From CAZXCK01 sp964639225 (GTDB taxonomy: Bacteria > Chloroflexota > Anaerolineae > Aggregatilineales > Phototrophicaceae), in NCBI GenBank assembly GCA_964639225.1, contig CAZXCK010000159.1, positions 1-8,481 on the forward strand: a stretch of DNA of 8,481 nt, read 5' to 3'. Below, in pieces: positions 1 through 5,566 of this stretch. The translations under genes were made by a program, and so were the position numbers. Below the pieces are notes generated by a model. It was not told the DNA's origin. It made no database searches and was given only the letters and a program-made list of their open reading frames with translations. The stretch's first letter is position 1. Each line of letters starts with the position of its first letter.

Positions 1-55
1 CTGGTAAGTATCAGGGGCAGACTGGCGTCACGCCGCCGCGCCTGTGAAAAAGGGA

Positions 56-84
56 TTGATTCTGCACCCTGGGTGATGTACATT
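56..84 (+). promoter_or_regulatory. Putative sigma70-type promoter of the tRNA-Val gene
   Basis: A TTGATT hexamer (56-61) lies 17 bp upstream of TACATT (79-84), each matching the sigma70 consensus at four of six positions. Transcription would start near 91, leaving a leader of about 7 nt before the tRNA at 98. This is inferred from spacing and position only. The rest of bases 1-97 shows no gene. Confidence 0.4.
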
Positions 85-97
85 TAGCGCAACTTGT

Positions 98-171
98 GGG
101 CGATTAGCTCAGTTGGTTAGAGCGCGCCCCTTACAAGGGTGAGGTCACAAGTTCGAGTCTTGTATCGCCCA
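98..171 (+). tRNA. tRNA-Val, anticodon UAC
   Basis: The full cloverleaf can be folded by eye. The 7-bp acceptor stem pairs GGGCGAT (98-104) with ATCGCCC (164-170). The D stem is GCTC/GAGC, and the anticodon stem CGCCC/GGGTG encloses the loop CTTACAA with anticodon TAC at 132-134. A 5-nt variable loop follows, then a T stem ACAAG/CTTGT with loop TTCGAGT. The discriminator base is A171 and no CCA is encoded, so the tail must be added after transcription. The UAC anticodon reads GUA and other GUN valine codons. It stands alone, with its own promoter candidate before it and a terminator after it. Confidence 0.96.
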
Positions 172-175
172 TTGA

Positions 176-192
176 CTGTACACTGCGTACAG
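176..192 (+). repeat. Small perfect inverted repeat in the tRNA 3' trailer
   Basis: CTGTAC (176-181) and GTACAG (187-192) are exact reverse complements around a 5-nt spacer, beginning 4 nt after the tRNA discriminator base. In the precursor RNA this would form a small hairpin between the tRNA and its terminator. It could mark the 3' processing boundary, or it could be chance. Confidence 0.4.
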
Positions 193-206
193 CCCAACCC
201 GCAGAG

Positions 207-233
207 AACCCGCGCAAGCGGGTTTTTTGTTTT
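207..233 (+). terminator. Rho-independent terminator after tRNA-Val
   Basis: A perfect 7-bp stem, AACCCGC (207-213) with GCGGGTT (218-224), encloses the tetraloop GCAA. It runs straight into a T-rich tract (223-233) broken by a single G. This is a textbook intrinsic terminator, 35 bp after the tRNA, and should isolate the tRNA from the response regulator gene downstream. Confidence 0.9.
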
Positions 234-427
234 CGATAGCTACCGGAGAAGGTTTCGACCAGGAATGCACAATCTGACCATCCGGCATCCCGCGAAAATC
301 TCAGGCGATTGACCGGCCAGGACTAATGCACGCCAGAAGTCCCCGGCTATGATTGATATTAAATACTAATCGGCGCAACCTGTTAATGTATCTGCCTGTA
401 ATTTCCCGGTGATGTGAGGTGTAAGGC

Positions 428-456
428 TTGCCAGAATACTACAAATAAGGTATTCT
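428..456 (+). promoter_or_regulatory. Putative promoter with overlapping inverted-repeat operator for the response regulator operon
   Basis: TTGCCA (428-433, five of six consensus bases) is separated by exactly 17 bp from TATTCT (451-456, four of six). A perfect 7-bp inverted repeat, AGAATAC (433-439) and GTATTCT (450-456), touches both hexamers with a 10-bp spacer. The arm centres are 17 bp apart. A protein bound there would cover the polymerase site, so repression or autoregulation by the downstream winged-helix regulator is a reasonable guess. Predicted start is near 463, giving a leader of about 33 nt. The rest of 234-495 is AT-richer noncoding DNA in which I see no gene. Confidence 0.45.
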
Positions 457-495
457 TGAGAAAGAATTAGGGAACAGTGAACAGGTGGGAGCGGC

Positions 496-1350
496 ATGAA
501 CAACAATACACCTACCTCAGATGAAAGCGCCTACGTGTTGGTTGTTGATGATGAGGGGGCCAACCGCTACTCGGTGAGTAAGACCTTGCAGCGTGTTGGT
601 TACATTGTCAGCGAGGCGGCCAACGGTGAAGAAGCGCTGGAAATCATGGGGAAACAGAGTTTTGACGTAGTGCTGACCGACATCAGGATGCCGGGCCTGG
701 ATGGCGTGGAACTGCTGCGTCGCATCAAAGAGGAAGCGCCGGACATCATTGTAATCCTGATGACGGCCTATGCCAGCCTGGGTACGGCGGTCGAGGCGCT
801 GCGCCTGGGTGCGCACGACTATCTGATTAAGCCCAGCTCCAGCCAGGACATTCGTCAGAGTGTCGCGCGCGGTATAGAGCGTGCGCGCAACCTCAAACGG
901 CGGCGCGCCTTACTGGATGCCATCCGCAGTGACGTATTTGAACTCACCCAGGCCGATGTCGATCAGCCGGCGGCCAAGCTCGATTTCGACAGCGACGAAC
1001 CGCGCCCCAGCGACACCATCACCGAGCCTGCCAGCAACAGCATGCAGCTCGGCCCGCTGACTGTCTTCCCGGGGCGTTATCAGATCGCGGTGGGCGAAAA
1101 AGATATCGACCTGACGCCGACTGAGTTCGATCTACTGCTGTATCTCGCGGCGCATCGGGGGCGGGTGGTGCCGTGTCATGAGCTGGTGCGTGAGGTACGT
1201 GGTTACGCCGTTGATGAGGCCGAGGCGCGTGAGGTCATTCGCCCGCATGTGAGCAACCTGCGTCGCAAACTGAAATCTGCAGAGCAGGACGCCGATCTGA
1301 TCGTTAATGTCCGTGGCATTGGCTATCGTCTGAGCGAGCGTGTCACCTGA
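496..1350 (+). CDS. Response regulator: receiver domain plus OmpR/PhoB-type winged helix
   Basis: This is a two-component transcription regulator of 284 residues. The receiver domain (about 13-128) has the acidic pair D18/D19, the phospho-acceptor D62 in DIRMPG, T90 in LMTAYAS and K112 before Pro, so it should be phosphorylatable. Those motifs read more like NtrC-family receivers than PhoB ones. A basic helix (129-137) and a long acidic, Pro/Ser-rich linker (about 140-183) lead to a winged-helix DNA-binding domain (185-281). Its markers are LTPTEFDLLLYLA and, near the end, VSNLRRKL and VRGIGYRL. The start is supported by AGGTGG (483-488) 7 bp before the ATG. It leads a probable three-gene operon with the two envelope genes. 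No kinase is adjacent; the nearest is at 5567. Family assignment is sure; target genes are unknown. Confidence 0.94.
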   Translation: MNNNTPTSDESAYVLVVDDEGANRYSVSKTLQRVGYIVSEAANGEEALEIMGKQSFDVVLTDIRMPGLDGVELLRRIKEEAPDIIVILMTAYASLGTAVEALRLGAHDYLIKPSSSQDIRQSVARGIERARNLKRRRALLDAIRSDVFELTQADVDQPAAKLDFDSDEPRPSDTITEPASNSMQLGPLTVFPGRYQIAVGEKDIDLTPTEFDLLLYLAAHRGRVVPCHELVREVRGYAVDEAEAREVIRPHVSNLRRKLKSAEQDADLIVNVRGIGYRLSERVT

Positions 1351-1354
1351 TTGT

Positions 1355-3586
1355 ATGCAGTCTCAGCGTCCGCATATCGACCTGTTTTCGGGTATGTGCC
1401 GGCGGTTTTGTATGGCGATTATTTGGTCGCTGGTGCTGCTGGTCGTGTCGGGCCATATCGTCGCCAGTGAGGCCGCTTGCGATTCGTTAAGCGGGCGTGT
1501 GGAACGTCACAACTATTACGCCAGCCTCATCCAGACAAGACTCTATTACTCGGTTTATCTGCCGCCCTGTTACGGGTCATCTGACGAAACGTACCCTGTT
1601 CTATATCTGCTGCACGGTTCCAACGAAGATGATGGCCAGTGGCTGCGCCTGGGGCTGGCAGATACCCTCAACGAAGGCATTGCCGCTGGCGAACTGCCGC
1701 CGATGATCGTCGTCATGCCGTTTGGCGACTGGATCGCCAACGAGAACCGTTTCGGCGATGCGTCATGGGGTGGCATATTCCTTAATCAGCTTATGCCGCT
1801 GGTCGAGGAACAGTATCGTATCCGTGCGAATCGTGCCACGCGGGCTATCGGCGGTATCTCGCGCGGGGGGTTCTGGGCTTTTCATATCGCGCTGCGTAAC
1901 CCCGTTCTGTTCGGCGCGGTGGGCGGTCACAGCGCCTTCTTCGACCAGTATCACGCCCCGCCGGAACACAATCCACTGCACCTCGCGCGCGATTCGCTCG
2001 GTGTCGAGTCGGTGCGCATCTGGCTGGATCGGGGCCGCGACGACTTCGCTGCGCCCGGACTCGATCTGATGCACGAATGGCTCAGCGAGCGTGGAGTCGA
2101 GCATACCTACCAGGTTTACCCGGAAGGTCAGCATTACCAGACTTACTGGCGGCAGCATGTACGTGCCTACCTGGATTTTTACGCCGAACCCTGGCTGGAA
2201 CCCGCACAGCCAGCCCCGACCGAGACGCCACCAGAGCCGACCGCCACTCCCATCGCCGACATACCCACCACATCGGGCTACGAGCTGTACCTGCCAGTCG
2301 TGGCTTTTCCCAGCCGCAGTGCCCATATCGAGATGGCGCGTCTGCGGGCTATCGCCGCTGGCGATGCTGATCGCTCGCTGGTGCTGGCTGAGGATACCGC
2401 CGAACGCCTGCGCGCGCAGGGAATCCCCTTAAATGAGCAGACGCGCACAGTTCCGGCTGGCGCGCTCTATAATACGTTGTGGCGCGACCGCACCCTGTTT
2501 ACGCTGCTGCCCTTTGACCGGCTGATGCCGCGCTATCGCGTCCTGAACATCGACGAGCTGCATCCACTGGATCACGAACTGGACGCTTATCTATTCGCGT
2601 TTGACACGCCTGAACCGAATTACCAGCCGGAGCGTCTCACCCGCCTGCTGATGAGCGGCGTTACGGCGCTGGCTCGCGGCACGATCCCCGCGCTGGATGC
2701 CAACGGCGTCGAGTGGGCGGCCAGTGGTATTCAGGATTATGTGAGTCGCGCCGACTTCTTCCACACCAGCAACGAGGTGTCGATGGTGCCGGGTTGTCCC
2801 CAGCCGACCGCTGGCGAGCGCCTCGGCGGACCGACCAGCTTTTGCAGCAAACGCGAACACTTCGAGCTGTTCCCGCTGCTTGGGCTGGACATCGTCGAGC
2901 TTTCCGGCAATCACAACAACGACTTCGGCTATGACGCTTACCGCGACACGCTGGACTGGTACGCCGAGCGCGGCATTATGACCGTTGGCGGCGGCGAGAC
3001 GCTGGCCGGGGCGCGCCGTCCGCTGCTGCTGGAGCACAACGGCAATCGGGTGGCGCTGGTGTCGTGTAACTGGGTGGGGCCGTATTATGCGCTGGTCAGC
3101 GAGGATTCAGCTTCGCTGGGCGGCGTGCGACCGGGCGCTGCCTTCTGCGATCTGGACTGGCTGCGCGATCTGCTGCCACGCCTGCGGCAGGAGAACGATC
3201 TGGTGGTGCTGACGGTGCAGTATTTCGAGTTCGACGAATATGTGCCGCGCGCGCAGCAGCGCAACGACTTCAGGTTGCTGGCCAACCTGGGCGCGGATGT
3301 CGTCCTGGGGACGCAGGCTCATTTCCCACAGACCTATGAGTTTTTCGCGCCAGCCGCCGACCGTGAGGCGTTCATCCATTACGGACTGGGCAATCTGTTC
3401 TTCGATCAGCAGTTTTTCGCCGGAGTGCGCTTCTTCATGGATCAGTTATTTATCTATGATGGGCGATTGCTGACGGTTGACGTGTTTACCGGCATCATCG
3501 AAGCGCAGGGGCGTCCGCGTCCGATGACGCCCGAAGAGCGCGACAATTTCCTGTTTCTGATGTTCAATCAGTACGGCGAGTTTTAG
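1355..3586 (+). CDS. Secreted two-domain protein: esterase D-like alpha/beta hydrolase fused to a CapA-like domain
   Basis: Numbering is from ATG 1355 (743 residues). GTG 1340 and ATGs 1394 and 1412 are other possible starts, none with a strong ribosome binding site. A basic stretch (RR at 16-17) and hydrophobic core (20-33) form a signal peptide or anchor. Residues about 45-278 match putative esterases (PF00756 type): LYLLHG oxyanion region, nucleophile S169 in GISRGG, likely acid D229 or D230, and H260 in GQHY. A Pro/Thr linker (283-305) and YELYLPVV (309-316) precede a CapA/poly-gamma-glutamate-synthesis-type metallophosphatase-like domain (about 433-725). That domain has NE (473-474), NHNND (from 519), H656 in TQAHFPQ and GLGN ending at N680. 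The usual first-motif Asp appears replaced: MSGVTALARG at 433. It lies 4 bp after the regulator gene. An extracytoplasmic role in hydrolysing envelope esters or polymers is inferred; substrates are unknown. Confidence 0.85.
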   Translation: MQSQRPHIDLFSGMCRRFCMAIIWSLVLLVVSGHIVASEAACDSLSGRVERHNYYASLIQTRLYYSVYLPPCYGSSDETYPVLYLLHGSNEDDGQWLRLGLADTLNEGIAAGELPPMIVVMPFGDWIANENRFGDASWGGIFLNQLMPLVEEQYRIRANRATRAIGGISRGGFWAFHIALRNPVLFGAVGGHSAFFDQYHAPPEHNPLHLARDSLGVESVRIWLDRGRDDFAAPGLDLMHEWLSERGVEHTYQVYPEGQHYQTYWRQHVRAYLDFYAEPWLEPAQPAPTETPPEPTATPIADIPTTSGYELYLPVVAFPSRSAHIEMARLRAIAAGDADRSLVLAEDTAERLRAQGIPLNEQTRTVPAGALYNTLWRDRTLFTLLPFDRLMPRYRVLNIDELHPLDHELDAYLFAFDTPEPNYQPERLTRLLMSGVTALARGTIPALDANGVEWAASGIQDYVSRADFFHTSNEVSMVPGCPQPTAGERLGGPTSFCSKREHFELFPLLGLDIVELSGNHNNDFGYDAYRDTLDWYAERGIMTVGGGETLAGARRPLLLEHNGNRVALVSCNWVGPYYALVSEDSASLGGVRPGAAFCDLDWLRDLLPRLRQENDLVVLTVQYFEFDEYVPRAQQRNDFRLLANLGADVVLGTQAHFPQTYEFFAPAADREAFIHYGLGNLFFDQQFFAGVRFFMDQLFIYDGRLLTVDVFTGIIEAQGRPRPMTPEERDNFLFLMFNQYGEF

Positions 3587-3589
3587 GAG
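3585..3589 (+). promoter_or_regulatory. Ribosome binding site overlapping the upstream stop codon
   Basis: AGGAG begins inside the TAG stop (3584-3586) of the esterase/CapA gene and sits 6 bp before a GTG start at 3596. It is what decides this GTG start. It also suggests that translation of the membrane protein is coupled to termination of the preceding gene. Confidence 0.7.
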
Positions 3590-3595
3590 CCTTCG

Positions 3596-4294
3596 GTGGG
3601 TCGTATCGACCGTCAGCGATTTCGTGACCTGCTGCAGCCCTTATGGCCGGTGCTGTTGGTGGCGCTGCTGCTGACGTTGCTGGTGGGATTCGCCACGAGC
3701 GAACCAGTCGAGCGCCTGTTCCGATGGCAGGCCCAGCTTGACCGGCTGCTGGTGCTTACGTTGGGCGCGCTGTATATTGGCCTGCGGGCACTGGCGACCA
3801 TCCACGCGCTGCTGCTGCTCGTGGTGTTGGCTCTGGTGGCCGGGACCGCGCTGCTGCTGCGCGCCTTCTGGCGGCGTTATGGTCGGGCGGCGCTGATGTT
3901 TGTGGCGCTGCTGATGCTGGCGAACTGGATCGTGTTCGGCGGGCCGGGCTGGTTGATGGCCGGTCGTGTCCTGGACCCGATCACCGACTGCGAGTACTTT
4001 ATCACCGGGCGCCCGCAGACAGGCATTCGTGTCGTGCGTTATCCGGTTATTCGCCTGGCAGACGAGTTTGAGCACCAGTTTTACCTGATTACTCACGATG
4101 GCGGCGCCAACTGGACGCAGTTTATCCAGTTCGAGGCGCGCCTGCCAGAGTTGCGCGGCTGCGATAACATCCGGTTTGATAACGCTGACGAGGGCGCTGT
4201 CGTCATCGACAGCCTGAACCCGGCGACGATGACCTACCGGCTGGTGACGTATCGCACCAGGGATGGCGGCCACACCTGGCAGCGTGAAAGATAA
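3596..4294 (+). CDS. Small membrane protein with two Asp-box (BNR-like) motifs
   Basis: No family is recognised for the whole 232-residue protein. A basic N-terminus (R3, R6, R8, R10) is followed by hydrophobic segments at about 16-34, 50-66, 69-91 and 98-118. Basic residues R93, R94 and R97 lie between the last two. The count of spans and the side of the tail are not settled: the positive-inside rule and a four-span model disagree. The soluble tail (about 123-232) holds two perfect Asp-box motifs, THDGGANW (166-173) and TRDGGHTW (221-228). These are turns typical of beta-propellers such as sialidases and BNR proteins, but two cannot make a propeller. C132 and C189 could form a disulfide if the tail is outside. 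It follows the esterase/CapA gene by 9 bp and uses an AGGAG site on its stop codon, so the two are probably made together. Confidence 0.75.
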   Translation: MGRIDRQRFRDLLQPLWPVLLVALLLTLLVGFATSEPVERLFRWQAQLDRLLVLTLGALYIGLRALATIHALLLLVVLALVAGTALLLRAFWRRYGRAALMFVALLMLANWIVFGGPGWLMAGRVLDPITDCEYFITGRPQTGIRVVRYPVIRLADEFEHQFYLITHDGGANWTQFIQFEARLPELRGCDNIRFDNADEGAVVIDSLNPATMTYRLVTYRTRDGGHTWQRER

Positions 4295-4307
4295 ACGATG
4301 TGTTGAG

Positions 4308-4337
4308 GCAGTCTGGTTGATTGCTGGGTCTTTTTTT
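4308..4337 (+). terminator. Weak candidate terminator after the first operon
   Basis: GCAGTC (4308-4313) can pair with GATTGC (4319-4324), using one G-T wobble, around a 5-nt loop. Six bases later comes a run of seven T (4331-4337). The stem is short and the T run is displaced, so termination may be inefficient and some read-through into the sensor-kinase genes is possible. Confidence 0.4.
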
Positions 4338-4371
4338 ACGATGTTTCGCCGGGGTTGATATGTTTCTGAGA

Positions 4372-4377
4372 TATAAT
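4372..4377 (+). promoter_or_regulatory. Possible -10 element for the B12 sensor / kinase operon
   Basis: A perfect TATAAT lies about 105 bp upstream of the sensor start. No good -35 is at 16-18 bp; the TTGATA at 4355-4360 is only 11 bp away. If it is used, it may depend on an activator or on another sigma factor. The leader it would create (about 4384-4482) carries two small hairpins, CTGGC/GCCAG (4409-4413 with 4423-4427) and AACG/CGTT (4432-4435 with 4440-4443). Confidence 0.35.
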
Positions 4378-4482
4378 CGGTCTTGATCATCTATATTATG
4401 GCAATCCGCTGGCGACTCAAAAGCCAGTACGAACGGCTTCGTTGTGTTTCTTGAATGCAATAGATGAGGGTGCAGCCGAACG

Positions 4483-5553
4483 ATGCAGAACATGCAGAGC
4501 AGCGCGCTGAATGTCATGATTAGCCGTATGATCGACGAACAGCGCGATCATCTGGTCGAGGAAATGGTCGAGCAACTCATGCAGGGCGATCCTGGTGCTG
4601 GCGAGCGGTACTACGGAGTCGCCGGCGAGAATCAGTTCCAGCGTAATGCTGGTTTCTTTTTTGGCGCGCTGGTCGAGGCACTGGCGAACTCACAGCCGGC
4701 ATTGTTCCTGGATCAGGTGCGCTGGTTATGCTCGGTGATGGCCGAACGCGGCATTCCGCTGCAGGGCCTGACGATGAATCTGCACAGCCTGCAGACCATC
4801 CTTCAGAAGCGTCTGCCCGAAGATGCCCACCCGGTCATCACGGACTATATCGAGCATGCCGTAAAGGCTGTTAATGCTTTTGAAGATCGCACGGTGTCGT
4901 TGTTGGACCTCAACAATCCGCATGGCGAGCTGGCCATGGCTTATTTGAGGGCGGTGCTCAACGGTGACCGCAGCGAGGCCAGCCGTCTGATTCTGGAAGC
5001 AGCGCACGGCGGTGTGCCTGTTCGGGATATTTATCTGCGGGTGCTGCAACCGGTCCAGCACGAGGTCGGGCGGCTGTGGCAGACCAATCAGATATCGGTG
5101 GCACACGAGCATTTTGTCACGGCTGTCACCCAACTGGTTATGTCCCAGCTTTACCCGTTTATTTTTTCCACCACCAAGCACGGCAGACGGATGGTCGCTA
5201 CCTGTGTTGGCGGCGAACTGCACGAGATTGGCATCCGTATGGTGGCCGATTTCTTTGAGATGGACGGCTGGGATTCGTTCTATCTGGGGGCCAACACACC
5301 GGCCAACAGTGTGGTGCAGTCGGTTATCGAGCGCGAAGCCGAGGTATTGGCGCTGTCGGCCACCATGACCGCCCATGTCGGGCATGTCAGCCAGTTGATC
5401 GAGGTGGTGCGTACATCTGCTGCCAGCAACGTCAGGATTCTGGTGGGCGGCTATCCATTTAACCTGCTGCCGGACCTCTGGCAGCGCATCGGCGCGGACG
5501 GTTATGCGCCGGATGCCGAAGCGGCGTTGCGATTAGTAGGTCAGTTAGATTAG
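4483..5553 (+). CDS. Stand-alone cobalamin-binding sensor, CarH-like photoreceptor module without a DNA-binding domain
   Basis: This 356-residue soluble protein has three parts. Residues 1-140 are a helical domain that I do not firmly recognise; its pattern recalls the RsbRD N-terminal type. Residues about 150-228 form the B12-binding helical cap, with W199 and, after nine residues, E209-H210, the W-x9-EH signature of CarH. Residues about 236-356 form the Rossmann-like cobalamin domain, with E245-x-H247-x-x-G250 supplying the lower axial His, S292 in LSATM, GG at 322-323 and GADGYAPDA near the end. In Thermus CarH the residue after the Trp is a His that binds cobalt after illumination; here it is Q200. 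The MerR-type DNA-binding domain of CarH is absent. The kinase gene starts 13 bp downstream, so signalling is probably by protein contact. GAGGG (4466-4470) is 12 bp from the ATG, a loose fit; Met4 or Met12 could also start it. Corrinoid methyl-transfer proteins share the fold but lack W-x9-EH. Confidence 0.9.
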   Translation: MQNMQSSALNVMISRMIDEQRDHLVEEMVEQLMQGDPGAGERYYGVAGENQFQRNAGFFFGALVEALANSQPALFLDQVRWLCSVMAERGIPLQGLTMNLHSLQTILQKRLPEDAHPVITDYIEHAVKAVNAFEDRTVSLLDLNNPHGELAMAYLRAVLNGDRSEASRLILEAAHGGVPVRDIYLRVLQPVQHEVGRLWQTNQISVAHEHFVTAVTQLVMSQLYPFIFSTTKHGRRMVATCVGGELHEIGIRMVADFFEMDGWDSFYLGANTPANSVVQSVIEREAEVLALSATMTAHVGHVSQLIEVVRTSAASNVRILVGGYPFNLLPDLWQRIGADGYAPDAEAALRLVGQLD

Positions 5554-5566
5554 TTGAGGAATCAGG

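Noticed and set aside
98..171. tRNA-associated integration site for a mobile element
   Set aside because: There is no integrase, no repeated copy of the tRNA 3' end and no change in composition within the window.
1763..2326. Minus-strand 187-codon open frame inside the esterase gene
   Set aside because: It lies wholly within a plus-strand gene with clear hydrolase motifs, and its product shows no recognisable domain.
3641..4390. Minus-strand 249-codon open frame opposite the membrane protein gene
   Set aside because: Its product is Gln/His-rich low complexity, as expected from reading CTG-rich membrane-protein DNA backwards. The plus-strand gene has membrane segments, two Asp-boxes and a good ribosome binding site.
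4295..4482. Cobalamin riboswitch upstream of the B12 sensor
   Set aside because: I looked for a B12-box-like consensus and a long structured leader. The region is only 188 bp and holds only short hairpins without the conserved box.
4726..5385. Minus-strand 219-codon open frame inside the B12 sensor gene
   Set aside because: It is a shadow of a plus-strand gene with conserved cobalamin motifs; no domain is visible in the reverse product.
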